DNA from: Candidatus Poribacteria bacterium
GTDB lineage: Bacteria; Poribacteria; WGA-4E; WGA-3G
Assembly: GCA_003635315.1 (NCBI GenBank)
Contig: PYJD01000050.1
Span: forward strand, 46,603-110,602
DNA length: 64,000 nt
Direction of reading: 5' to 3'
Shown: positions 1-11,200 of the stretch, one piece after another
How the letters are laid out: each line of letters opens with the position of its first letter
How positions within the stretch are numbered: position 1 is the stretch's first letter
The notes under the pieces: generated by a model
Database searches by the model: none
What the model saw: the letters and a program-made list of their open reading frames with translations, nothing else
What the model was told of the DNA's origin: nothing
Program-made: the position numbers and the translations under genes

Positions 1-257
1 ACCGAGGAAATAAAAAATACATCCTTAATATACTAATTGGATCAACAAAAGATCACTTAGAGCAAGCAAAAACATTATATCTTCAGGCAATTGAACTAAA
101 ATCCACCTATGCAGCCCCATATCGTAATCTGGGTTCACTCTATGTTAAAATCGGATTGACTGAAAACGCAATCAATTATTTGGCAGAAGCCTACAAACGC
201 GATCCATCCGACACTGAACTGGGGGATTATCTACATCAACAAAAACTCAATTATTAA
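1..257 (+). CDS. C-terminal end of a TPR-repeat protein (5' truncated by window)
   Basis: Open frame from base 3, ...DHLEQAKTLYLQAIELKSTYAAPYRNLGSLYVKIGLTENAINYLAEAYKRDPSDTELGDYLHQQKLNY*, TPR-like helices, TAA at 255-257. Confidence 0.75.
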   Translation, partial: RGNKKYILNILIGSTKDHLEQAKTLYLQAIELKSTYAAPYRNLGSLYVKIGLTENAINYLAEAYKRDPSDTELGDYLHQQKLNY

Positions 258-399
258 TTGAACACCTACCCCAGAGACACGCCACATTTCAAATTAAATA
301 CCTCCTCCATTTTCTACAGTAAATCCCATAAATACAATCGTTCCTTACGAGATAATAATACCATTTCTGAAAAATATAAATTCATTATACATTTTTCTA

Positions 400-975
400 C
401 AAAATTAAAAATAAAATGAATAAAATATCTATATCTAACATCTAACATTACCAAAAGCTACTTTTTAACACAAACTGGAAATCCCTGCTACAGAATATTG
501 GCTAATTATCAGCATATTTCATTAAAGACAACGTCTATGAATAAAAACTTATAGGTAACAAATTAGGTTAACATTCCTAATCATAACCTTTATGAGAAAA
601 ATATTAATAGAGAATTAATGATGAATATCTATAAAAACGTCCTAAATACAAAAAATTCTTTATATCAAAAAATCAACTATAATATACAGGTTGAAATTGT
701 CAAAATCCGTAAGAACAACAAAAACACAAAATCACACTTTTGAGAAATTCTATAATTCTAATTTAAAGTGGAGTAAAGTCAGTCTATGACAGTGGTTAGA
801 GGGGTAATTTACACCAATTTCAATGACACACAATGTGTCAAAAAGTGTAACTTTTTTCCCCTTTTCGACACATGGAGAAAATCAACATTTTCACGATTTG
901 TCCTCTGGGAATTTAGGATTAAAGGTCTGTTTTTGCACCTTATTAATTTGTCTTGATATTAGGATTAAAGTCCAA
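400..975. repeat. Noncoding duplicated element, copy A (homologous to about 32320-32855)
   Basis: Shared segments incl. AAAATAAAATGAA..ACATTACCAAAAGCTACTTTT, AAATCCGTAAG.ACAACAAAAACACAAAAT, AAAGTGGAGTAAAGTCAGTCTATGACAGTGGTTAGAGGGGTAATTTACACCAATTTCAAT, GGGAATTTAGGATTAAAGGTCTGTT. Confidence 0.85.
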
Positions 976-1127
976 TTTTAATTGACAATCGTAATGTAAA
1001 TCTATCAATAGAAAATGGTATAATATCCTTCTCGATGATGAAGAAATTATTATAATTCAGATTTTTTTAGAATGAAACCACACTGAATACTTGTAATGTT
1101 TATTGTTAATCAATTATAATACAAGGT

Positions 1128-4100
1128 ATGAATAGCCAACTTCAAAAACAGTGTCCCAAATGTGGGTTCTTAAATCCAAATTACAAATATTGTGGTGATT
1201 GTGGAAACGTTCTTGATGAGACTGATATACCATTCAGTAGTCAGTCTGCAAGTAATGCTGAGAGAAGACAACTCTCAGTGTTGTTTTGTGATGTAATTGA
1301 TTCTACAGCTTTAACTGAACAATTGGATCCTGAAGACCTACGTCAAGTCCTTGATGCCTATCGTGCAAGTGTCGGTGAAGTGGTTATAGAATATGATGGT
1401 CATATAGCACGGTATTTTGGGGACGGAATATTAGTATATTTCGGTTATCCAATTGCACATGAGGACGCAACACGACGCGCTGTGCAAGCAGGAATAGGTA
1501 TTGTTAATAGTTTAGATGAATTGAATTCGCGTCTAATAGAATCCTTCGGTATTCAAATACAGCTTAGATTAAGTATTGATACTGGATTGGTAGTTGTGTG
1601 GGAAGTCGGGGCACCTATAGGCAATTCTCAGCAGGATTTGTCTTCTCTTCAACGATATCATGGGGATGCAATTGATATTGTTGGTAAAACGCCTAATATC
1701 GCCGCAAGAATGCAACAAGTTGCACCGCCAAACGGAATTGTAGTCGGGGAAACCACACTTCGTCTGATTGAACGTTTCTTTGAATATCAAGATTTGGGTA
1801 CAATTACCTTAAAAGGTATATCTCAACCCGTTCCAATCTATCAGATCCTCCGTGAACACCCAGACAGTATACTTCCAACCTTTAGAAGAGAACTTACAAC
1901 CACACCACACCAGAGTTTTCTAACCCCATTAATTGGTAGAACGCGTCAAGTTGCTGTGCTAAAAGAGCGATGGAAATCGGTGTGTGAATCTCTCGGACAG
2001 GCTGTTTTGCTTGAGGGTGAAGCGGGGATAGGTAAATCACGTATCGTTGCTGTAATTGCAGAGCATGTCAATGAAAGAGAAACACAGATATTAGAATGCC
2101 GAGGATCACCAGACACACAAAACAGTCCTTTATATCCTATCTTAACTCTATTAAAGCAACAACTGCTCAGGTTTGGGGATATGGATTCGGATGATGTACG
2201 TTTTAATAAACTTGAAGAATTCCTTATTTTCCATAATCTTTCACAGAATCTTACCCCTTTACTTGCAGAACTATTAGAAATTGATGGTAATTACCAATCT
2301 GTCGAATTAAAACCCGCACAACTGAGAAGACGCACTTTACAATCCCTCGTACAACTTTTCCTAAAAACTGCTGAGGTTAGACCCCTCTTATTTATAACCG
2401 AAGATCTACATTGGGTTGATCCCTCAACACTGGATTTCCTTCATCTGTTGATTTCTCGAATTCAAAATTCACCTATTCTTGTTATTCTAACTTCTCGTAT
2501 CGAAAGTGATGTATATAAGGAATCCACCCAAGCAGAGGGTAGAGCACGACTCAGAACACTAACCGATTTAGATTGGGTAACCCATATTACATTGAATCGT
2601 CTAAATCGTAAGCAAGTTGCCCAGATGATTCTTGAAGTTGCAGGTGATAAAACTATTCCTGTAGATGTTTCTAAGCAAATAGCATCAAAAACTGAAGGGG
2701 TACCACTTTTTGTAGAAGAACTAACCCGGATGGCTCTTGAATCTGATTTACAGGATATTGATGTTACTACCGAGATTCCAGCGACATTACAAGCATCACT
2801 AACTGCCAGACTTGATCAACTCGGAACACGCAAAGAACTGGTTCAGCTTGGAGCAACACTCGGTAGGGAATGGACTGCAGAACTCCTGTATAAAGTTATT
2901 GTTAGTCTAACAGAAGAACCAGAAGTATCAAACTTTCCTACTACATCAGAGCAATTAACTCCGTTCCATACATTTCCAATACAGAAAGATAATTATTCAG
3001 ATCTTAAACAGGAATTACAGGCACTTGTATCAGAAGAAGTATTGAGATGTCGCAAGACACATGATGATAAAGAGATATATTCCTTCAAACACCCTCTAAT
3101 TCGAGAAACAGCATATCAAGCCTTGTTAAGAAGCACAAGACAGACCTATCATAGAAGAATTGCAACAGTATTAAGAGAATCATTTCAAGATATCGTTCGC
3201 GTACAACCAGAATTGATAGCATATCACTACACCGAAGGAGAACTTCCTGAACGGGCAATTGAATTTTGGCAACAAGCAGGTCTTCGTGCCGTTGAACGAT
3301 CTGCTAATGTCGAAGGTGTAAGACACCTTACACACGGGTTAACGCTCATTGAAACCTTACCTGATTCCCCTGCTCGGGCAGCCCGTGAGTTGGTAATTCA
3401 GACAACATTAGGTCCAGCTCTGATTGCAACTAAAGGCTATGCTGCACTTGAAGTTGAACAAACATATACTCGTGCCAAGAAACTCTTAGAAGCTATGCCT
3501 AACAATGAACGAATGCTTTTACGTTTCCCAATTATGTTCGGGTTATGGCTTTCCGATCTTGTTAGGGCAAAATTACATAACGCACGGGAACTCGGTGAAC
3601 AGTGTTTGATTATGGCAAAACAACAAGAGAATGCTGTCTTAGAAGTTGAAGCACATCGCGCATTAGGTGCTACACTATACTACCTTGGTGAGTTAAAAAT
3701 GGCACGTGCCCATGTAGAGGCAGGTATATCTCTATATAATCCACGACAACATCCTGTTGACACTTTCTTTCACTATCTTGCTGATCCTGGGATGACACTC
3801 CATGCATACGCATCTCCACTCATCTGGTGTTTAGGATATCCTGAACAAGCCGAAGCACAACTACAAGCATCTCAACGCATGGGGGAAGAACGACCACATC
3901 CATTCAGTCAGGTTATTTCTTTACATTTCGGTGCTCTACTATACCAACAACGACGGGAATTAAAAAAGGTTAACTCGTATGCTACGGAATTGATTTCTAT
4001 TTGTCAAGAACACGATTTTACTGTGTGGGAACCTACTGGAAGAATTATGAAAGGATGGACAATGCAAATGAATTCTGATCATTCCGATGAAGAAGGGTTA

Positions 4101-4598
4101 AACCTTATGCGAGAAGGAATCGAAGGGTGGGAGTCTAACCGTTCACGGGTCTTACGTCCAGTATATCTCGGTATGTTAGCACAAGCCTATGGACAAGCAG
4201 GGAAAGTTGATGAAGGTCTACAAACCTTAGAAAAGGCTTTTGAGGCAATTGCTGAAAGCGGGGAACGCACAAATCAGGCTGAACTATACCGTCTAAAAGG
4301 TGAACTTTTATTACTTTCGCTCAACAAAAATCAAAGTGTTTGTTCACCAACTATTATAGGTGATGCAGAAACGTGTTTTTTGAAATCATTGACTATTGCC
4401 CAACAACAAGAAGCAAAATCATGGGAACTCCGAACTACTATCAGTTTATGTAAGCTTATGACAACACAAAATCGACAGAAAGAAGCGTATGACCTATTAT
4501 TACCGATCTATGAATGGTTCACTGAGGGGTATGACACTGTTGATTTGATTAAAGCACAAACCCTTCTGCAATCCTTACAGGAGAAAATTAAAACATGA
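1128..4598 (+). CDS. Zinc-ribbon / class III adenylate-guanylate cyclase / AAA ATPase / TPR multidomain signalling protein
   Basis: N-term CPKCG..YCGDCG ribbon; cyclase core RRQLSVLFCDVIDSTALTEQLDPEDL...DGHIARYFGDGILVYFGYP; Walker A GEAGIGKS; C-terminal TPR-like helices. Confidence 0.92.
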   Translation: MNSQLQKQCPKCGFLNPNYKYCGDCGNVLDETDIPFSSQSASNAERRQLSVLFCDVIDSTALTEQLDPEDLRQVLDAYRASVGEVVIEYDGHIARYFGDGILVYFGYPIAHEDATRRAVQAGIGIVNSLDELNSRLIESFGIQIQLRLSIDTGLVVVWEVGAPIGNSQQDLSSLQRYHGDAIDIVGKTPNIAARMQQVAPPNGIVVGETTLRLIERFFEYQDLGTITLKGISQPVPIYQILREHPDSILPTFRRELTTTPHQSFLTPLIGRTRQVAVLKERWKSVCESLGQAVLLEGEAGIGKSRIVAVIAEHVNERETQILECRGSPDTQNSPLYPILTLLKQQLLRFGDMDSDDVRFNKLEEFLIFHNLSQNLTPLLAELLEIDGNYQSVELKPAQLRRRTLQSLVQLFLKTAEVRPLLFITEDLHWVDPSTLDFLHLLISRIQNSPILVILTSRIESDVYKESTQAEGRARLRTLTDLDWVTHITLNRLNRKQVAQMILEVAGDKTIPVDVSKQIASKTEGVPLFVEELTRMALESDLQDIDVTTEIPATLQASLTARLDQLGTRKELVQLGATLGREWTAELLYKVIVSLTEEPEVSNFPTTSEQLTPFHTFPIQKDNYSDLKQELQALVSEEVLRCRKTHDDKEIYSFKHPLIRETAYQALLRSTRQTYHRRIATVLRESFQDIVRVQPELIAYHYTEGELPERAIEFWQQAGLRAVERSANVEGVRHLTHGLTLIETLPDSPARAARELVIQTTLGPALIATKGYAALEVEQTYTRAKKLLEAMPNNERMLLRFPIMFGLWLSDLVRAKLHNARELGEQCLIMAKQQENAVLEVEAHRALGATLYYLGELKMARAHVEAGISLYNPRQHPVDTFFHYLADPGMTLHAYASPLIWCLGYPEQAEAQLQASQRMGEERPHPFSQVISLHFGALLYQQRRELKKVNSYATELISICQEHDFTVWEPTGRIMKGWTMQMNSDHSDEEGLNLMREGIEGWESNRSRVLRPVYLGMLAQAYGQAGKVDEGLQTLEKAFEAIAESGERTNQAELYRLKGELLLLSLNKNQSVCSPTIIGDAETCFLKSLTIAQQQEAKSWELRTTISLCKLMTTQNRQKEAYDLLLPIYEWFTEGYDTVDLIKAQTLLQSLQEKIKT

Positions 4599-5455
4599 GA
4601 CTCGGTGTCGTTGGAATTTGTAGCGATTTTAGATCTCTCAATCAAGAGGAAATAGATGCAGTAAAGGAATTAGACTTTACAGGTGTAAGTTACCATTTTG
4701 CCAGTTCTATGATTCCTGATGTTTCATCAGATGAATGTGATAATTGTCGATTTCTCCTTGAAAAAGCACAACTTGATTTGGTACAATTTGGTATAACTTA
4801 TGATCAGTGTCTATTTGATCCGCAACTCTCAATACGTGAAGCTGCCATCGATGCAGTAAATTGTGGGATGCCTGTGGCAAAGAAACTCGGTGCTTTTCAT
4901 TATTTATTCAGACCGGGTAGTCTAAACCCAGATGGAGCTTGGACGTCACATAAGGACAATCATCTGCCAGAATCTATGGAACGGCTCATTGAAACGCTAA
5001 AACCGATCGCAGAAAATGCTGAGAAAACTGAGATGACACTTGTTATGGAAACCCATGCAGTTTCTATTATGGGGTCCCCTGAAATCTGTAAAGAAATTGT
5101 TGATAAGGTCGGATCTGAACGTCTCAGGATTGTTATGGACTTCGTAAATCATTTCCAATCTCTCAGACAAGTCTATGAAAGTGAAAAACGACTCAACCAT
5201 ATTTTTGATATCATGGGTCCTGTTGCACCAATGGCACACATAAAAGACATCTCTGTCCAAAATGGATTAGTTCTGCATCTCAATGAAGAGGTCCCCGGAG
5301 AAGGTGAATTAGAAATTGGAGTTGCATTACAACGTTTTAACGATCTATATCCAGACGGTTATGGGTTGATAGAACATCTACCAATTGAGAAAATCCCTCT
5401 CGCTGCCTCTAATGTACGCAGTATTGCTGCTGAAAACGGGATAAATATCTATTAA
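4595..5455 (+). CDS. Sugar phosphate isomerase/epimerase (AP-endonuclease 2-like TIM barrel)
   Basis: MRLGVVGICSDFRSLNQEEIDAVKELDFTGVSYHF ... MDFVNHFQ ... HIKDISV ... PGEGELEIG; ATG overlaps the preceding stop (ATGA), suggesting coupling. Confidence 0.82.
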   Translation: MRLGVVGICSDFRSLNQEEIDAVKELDFTGVSYHFASSMIPDVSSDECDNCRFLLEKAQLDLVQFGITYDQCLFDPQLSIREAAIDAVNCGMPVAKKLGAFHYLFRPGSLNPDGAWTSHKDNHLPESMERLIETLKPIAENAEKTEMTLVMETHAVSIMGSPEICKEIVDKVGSERLRIVMDFVNHFQSLRQVYESEKRLNHIFDIMGPVAPMAHIKDISVQNGLVLHLNEEVPGEGELEIGVALQRFNDLYPDGYGLIEHLPIEKIPLAASNVRSIAAENGINIY

Positions 5456-5471
5456 AGGAACTATATGCATC

Positions 5472-7865
5472 ATGTTCAATAAAAAACAGATTCTACTGCT
5501 TATTCTCATGATAGCAATGATCTTCGTTGCTTACTCAGCCATTGGACAGGAAGAAACTGTCGCTGAGGAGATACAAGATAGGGCAAAAGGTATATGGGAA
5601 AGTATCAAATGGCCCATTATTGCTGCCGTTTCGATGTTTATCTTGCAAGGTATACTATATATCATCGGTTTATTTAAGAAGGACCGATTACAAAAAACAA
5701 TACTCAATAAATATGTTGTTTTTCATATGAGGGATGGACATCGGTATCAAGGTACCATGCGTTTAGATAGCAGAGGGGCAGAAATTGTTTCTGAAGAATC
5801 TAGACAACGAGGGCATGCACCCAGTTATATATTTCGACAGAATGAATTAGATGACAGAATTGGAGCATATATACGCTATTTGGATACGATGAATGATCGG
5901 GAGAAGCAGGAACGGAAGTGGGAATATGACCGACTTATTAATCCCCCACTTTCACATAGAATGATACGTAAAACCAGGAATATGATAATTGAACTCAATG
6001 GTGCAGCAAAAAACGCAATTAGTATGGTTTGGGGTAGTATTAGACAAATGACAACTCCATTGCAATCCCAATTAGCACGCGTTAATACAGAAGTTCAATC
6101 TCTTGGTGGAGAAGCTGCATCATTAGATAGTGAAATTACCAATATGGAAAAAAGCAGCCAATCATTCCTACAAGAGGAGAGTTATGAAAGGATTATTGAA
6201 CGGCTTGTTGGAACACGGGTGAAAATTAGAATTGACAAAGTCGCACAAGCAAACGGCGAATATATGGCTATCTTCAAAGATTATAACAAAAAGCACATGT
6301 CCTTCATGAATGTTAGGGATAAAGATAACAATGGTTATAAAGATCAATGGGGATACGAGGTCGAATACAAAGGGAATATCGACAGTTTCAACCGTCGCGA
6401 TGATCGGGGACTTAGAAGTCGTATGGTAGAGAGGAATGGCAAATACTTTTTGGTGTTTGAAAACAATACATCTTATGCTATTCAAATCGGAAAGATACGA
6501 CTATTCGATCCAGGTAATTGGGAAAGAAACCTTGAGTTTAAGTGGCATGTTGAACCACTCAGTGTCAGGAGAATAGAGTTAAATCCTGTAATACAACATC
6601 GAGTGGGACCTTTTGAACGGGTTACCACACCAGAACGACTAACACCCAGACACTTCAAAAAAATAAGTCTGGAATTTAGATCATTTCGGGAAGCTGACGT
6701 CATTTTCCCGCGTAAAGATGTATGCACAATTATTGAAAGTGCTGAGAAACGACAACAGGAACTCTTTAGTATTTCCGCTTTGACTGACGCAATTCTGGAT
6801 CGTAGTGAAACTGAAGAAATTCCTCTCCAAGATTCTGAAGGCAAAGCAATTCATGGCATGAACTTGGTTCATGGGTATGTGACGAATGTAAATGAAGAGA
6901 GAATTGACCTGAAAACTATTGATTCAAGTTATAGCCGTCGCTGGGAAGTTGAAAGCGCATATTCCCATTTTGACAACTCCTTACGCCTTAAATTACCTAT
7001 CCATCGACGAACAATCCCATATTTCGCGAATCGTATAGCAGCACAGAATATATTGGTTGATCAAATTAGTGATAACCGTCTCCATAAAGAGACTTTCTCT
7101 CAGTTAACCCTTCCCACAAAGTCGAGGAATGGAAAACCACGAATACCGTTGAAGAAGATTTTACCTAAACCTGAGTTTAAATTACCTCTGAAAGTCATGG
7201 CATTAACTGGAAACAGTTCGAATCAAGAATTTCCAATACTGCAGCAGTTTGAGTACGTAAGCGAACATCATATGCTTTATGAATCTGTTAACAACTTACG
7301 CAACGACCGACTCGCAAAAATGGACATTTTATGGATCGGCAACGGTGAAATCTATAAATCAGGATACCGGCTTAATATTGATACAGAACATCGCATCAAA
7401 AATTTCGCCAGTCAAGGTGGGATCGTAATTGTATCAGGACAGGATATTAAAACAAACTCAAGACAGAGACGAGGTGCTGGATGGATTCCTGAACCATTAA
7501 CTGGAATTGAATACGAGGAAACAGATGAGTGTTTACCCACATCTAAAGGCAGAAGAAGTAAGGTCTTTCGGATACCGCATATCCTAAACACTACGCCAGA
7601 TACAAAAGAGATCCCAGGTATTCGTCTCGATGATATGTGGGTTGATCCCCTCGGCAAATGGAATTCACTCGCTGAATCCATAACTCATGATGCTTCAGCA
7701 TTACTCACACTGCCATTCCAACAAGGCTTATATATTGTTACAAGTCTAAAGAATGATACTGAAAACGATGTTAAGATAAATCACAAATTTATGGAAAACC
7801 TTCTCCATTTCTCTGTTCGATGGAAAGATAACCAAAGGTGGAGACAACGGTTTATACCTCGGTAA
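5472..7865 (+). CDS. Membrane-anchored hypothetical protein
   Basis: 797 aa ORF 17 bp after the preceding gene; N-terminal signal/TM segments (ILLLILMIAMIFVAYSAIG, WPIIAAVSMFILQGILYIIGLF); C-terminal ILWIGNGEIYKSGYRLNIDTEHRIKNFASQGGIVIVSGQD segment resembles a GATase-like fold. Confidence 0.75.
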   Translation: MFNKKQILLLILMIAMIFVAYSAIGQEETVAEEIQDRAKGIWESIKWPIIAAVSMFILQGILYIIGLFKKDRLQKTILNKYVVFHMRDGHRYQGTMRLDSRGAEIVSEESRQRGHAPSYIFRQNELDDRIGAYIRYLDTMNDREKQERKWEYDRLINPPLSHRMIRKTRNMIIELNGAAKNAISMVWGSIRQMTTPLQSQLARVNTEVQSLGGEAASLDSEITNMEKSSQSFLQEESYERIIERLVGTRVKIRIDKVAQANGEYMAIFKDYNKKHMSFMNVRDKDNNGYKDQWGYEVEYKGNIDSFNRRDDRGLRSRMVERNGKYFLVFENNTSYAIQIGKIRLFDPGNWERNLEFKWHVEPLSVRRIELNPVIQHRVGPFERVTTPERLTPRHFKKISLEFRSFREADVIFPRKDVCTIIESAEKRQQELFSISALTDAILDRSETEEIPLQDSEGKAIHGMNLVHGYVTNVNEERIDLKTIDSSYSRRWEVESAYSHFDNSLRLKLPIHRRTIPYFANRIAAQNILVDQISDNRLHKETFSQLTLPTKSRNGKPRIPLKKILPKPEFKLPLKVMALTGNSSNQEFPILQQFEYVSEHHMLYESVNNLRNDRLAKMDILWIGNGEIYKSGYRLNIDTEHRIKNFASQGGIVIVSGQDIKTNSRQRRGAGWIPEPLTGIEYEETDECLPTSKGRRSKVFRIPHILNTTPDTKEIPGIRLDDMWVDPLGKWNSLAESITHDASALLTLPFQQGLYIVTSLKNDTENDVKINHKFMENLLHFSVRWKDNQRWRQRFIPR

Positions 7866-7942
7866 TTCCCTACTATAACGGGAATATAGTAGAATAATCG
7901 TGTTGTATCCAAATGATTACTCGTAACCCACAATTATTCTTG

Positions 7943-8092
7943 TAATACCATTGCTAAATGAAAATGTCTCATTGTAGTAGCATAAACTTTTAGCTTGTGC
8001 CTTCCCGTTCATTCCTAATACCATTTCTGATATATCACGACTCTCTTTTGTAGCATAAACTTTTAGTTTGTGCCACACAACACTTCATTTAT
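7943..8092. repeat. Tandem duplicated ~75-bp repeat with GTAGCATAAACTTTTAG[T/C]TTGTGCC hairpin, each copy preceded by TAATACCATT
   Basis: TAATACCATTGCTAAATG...GTAGCATAAACTTTTAGCTTGTGCC and TAATACCATTTCTGATA...GTAGCATAAACTTTTAGTTTGTGCC. Confidence 0.75.
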
Positions 8093-8230
8093 ATCAATTG
8101 CTAATGGAACAGAAATTAATTGAATTGGTAATATCCAATCTTTGGATTGTATTAAATAAAAAACGCAAGTGCTGTAAAGTTTGATATCTTATCCAAAAAA
8201 CAACACCCGCATTCAATAATTTCTTACTTA

Positions 8231-11200
8231 TTACTGATTCTTTTTCTTGTTACCAGCTTTTGGCTGTGTCTTTTTAGCACCTCCATTTGTTACATTTCCA
8301 TTTTCTAATGCATTAGCAATTTCCTCAAGTGCTTTACCAGTGTCCTCATGGGATTGTAGGAGGGTTCGAATTTGATCTGCTAATGTAGGTGTCTCTCCAT
8401 TCGTATTTTCTACAGTAATTGCCGATTGCCGAATAAATACTTTTCTCAAGGCAGTATCGAATGATAGATCCGCAGCAATTCCATGTTCCGCACCCTCCTC
8501 AACCGCTGCCTTGACAACAATTGTCTTCAATGTTGGAAGATCTCGAATTGGATCTGTTAGAGAACTTTCTTGACCTCCATTCTGACCATTTTTCTGTTTA
8601 GGTTTGACGAAAATTGGCTTAATGTAAAATATACCCTCTTCAATCGGTATAACATGCATATTTCCAGGTATGATGTCATTGTTTACTCGTAAATCCCTAA
8701 AGAGTTTCGCCAGTTCTGAGTTCTTGTTAATATCATCTTCAACATGTTTGGGACCTTTTACATTCATATCAGAAAGTGTATACACAATCCGCTGTCCATA
8801 GTGTGGGGGGTCACACCGGGTAATCATCCAACCCTTCATGAAGTTATCTCTTTCTGTTGGGGTAAATGGAACCATACTAACAAATTCAACTGTGTCTTCA
8901 CCAGGCAATTTTAACATCGCATAATAAGGCATCATTTCGTGATTTGGGGTTTCTGAATAATAGGCTTCCATGGATATCTTCCATTGATTGCTATTGTCAA
9001 TAAATTTCCTTTCATCAGTTACATGGTAACTCCCATACATCTTCGCTTGTATTCTTGTTAAGTAATCTGGAAACCTACGGTGTGATTTCAATCCTTCTGG
9101 CATTTCACTTATATCTTTAAAAAGTTTTGGAAATATCTTCTTATAAATATCTGTATAAACTTCATTCTTTATATCTGTATAAAAATCTACTGTCCCGTTA
9201 TAAGCATTAACGACTGCTACACCAGAATTTCGAATATAATTGAACTTTTTAAATCTTTTAAACCGAGGTTCTGTATATAATTCAAGGTCGTTATCTTCAA
9301 TTGCAGCAGTATCATCTGAATAGAATTGTGCATTTGGAAACCGATTGCTTGTCACATAGAAATCCACCATCCACCACAATCGACCATCGTGAATAACAAT
9401 ATACGGATCAGGATCAAAATCGAGAAACGGAGCAATATGTGACAATCTATCTGTAACAAGTCGTTCATTGCGTCGCGTACCAATGTTACGCCAATACATG
9501 ACACGACTGTCCGGTGCCAAGTTCCGATTTCGTAAAATAAACACAGATGAGAATCGAACTGCAAAACAGAATCTTCTGAATAACCCTCCTAAACGCACAC
9601 CACCAAATCCCTCATAATGATAACCCACGCTATCATCAGTATCGGCAGTTTCAACATTATATTCAGCTTTCTCTGTATTTACAATGACGTAATCTTTCGT
9701 CATTTCTCCGTAATAGATTCGTGGCTGATCTATCTCAAATTCTGGATAATTCAATCCTTCTTTTTGTTCTAAGGGTACACCTTTCACCCATAAATCTGGG
9801 GAACTACCAGCACTTAACACCTCGTTCACTGGAGCAACACATACCCCATAGCCATGGGTAAACTTGAGCTTTAATTCACCCCACTCTCTTGGACCTGGAT
9901 CAGGATCTATTTCACGAGCAGCTATCAAGACCTGTCTATATTGTTCAGGGGCAGAAGTATCATTAACTACATTGTTATCTTCTTCAGAATTAGAATCATC
10001 AATACTTTCTCCATCCGCCTCTGTAGGTTCTGTATTAACGACAGATGTCGCATTTAATCGATATCTATCTACATCAGCATAAGGGTGAAAATCATGATGC
10101 CGTTTAATTTCTTGATTCCGAAGAATATGGTAAAATACTCGACGATCCCAAAATTGGATATTCTCTTTGATTTCTGGATTTCGTTGGATTGTATCAAGGG
10201 TTGTCAAACCCTTCTCAAATCGAACACTTGTGATATCTTCTAAATCGAAGGCTTTTCTCGTGGTTGCTATATGTTCCCTTAAAAAATCACTTTCTACGTC
10301 AATTGAATCCTGAGTAGATTTGGCTTCCCAAAAGTTCGCTGCCATTGGAAAAAAATAAATAAGAAGAAGATAACTTAATAATGATATACCTAAGGACGCA
10401 TACCAAAGAATACGTTTTCTCCAGAAGATATTAAATATTATTACTGTTCCTATACATAATAAAATAAGACAATATATACGGGTGGTCATAGCAAGAATAT
10501 TGTCCGCAAAAAAGAGTCCATGGAATTCCTCAAACCGATCTGAGAGGGATCGTGTGTAAACCTTATTCCATAGGTTCACATAACCGCGCCAGATACCTGT
10601 ACCCAGTAACATTAACCATAGATATGAACCATGCAATATAATATGTCTTTTCACAAGTCCCATTGAACGGGCATCACGACGATAGTAGAAATTATATAGT
10701 AATCCTACAACAATGCATGTAGACCATAACAATACCTCTATCCATAGACTTACAGATTTATGTATTGGGTAGGAAAATAGATAGAAATTCAGATCTCTTC
10801 CGAAGTGATATGGTTCCACCTTCTCTGAAGGTCGTTTAAGGAATCTAAGGAAATCCATATGTAGAGACATCATCGGTATCGCAAGTACTATAGCAAACAG
10901 AATAGTAATTCCGAAAACAGTACGATGAAAGGATACTGTCCGTTCATGTGTCCATCGGGCAAATTCCCTCGGTTCCGGGCAGAGACGGTTCGCTATTGCT
11001 GCATTTACATTCATGAATACTACAGCAAAAATAAAAAAACCGAAGAAAAGAATCCACTTGACCTTTCTAAGGGTCCAAAATGTCTCAAAGTAATTAACAC
11101 CTTCAAAGAACCATAAATATTCAAGATAAAAATAAGAAAAGGGTGAGATACTACTGAGAAGGGCTGCACCACCTATACCCCATAACAGATATGCTTGGAC

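Noticed and set aside
6168-6872. Antisense ORFs within the 5472-7865 gene (and similar shadow ORFs elsewhere in the track)
   Set aside because: Opposite-strand shadows of well-supported genes with low-complexity, non-protein-like translations
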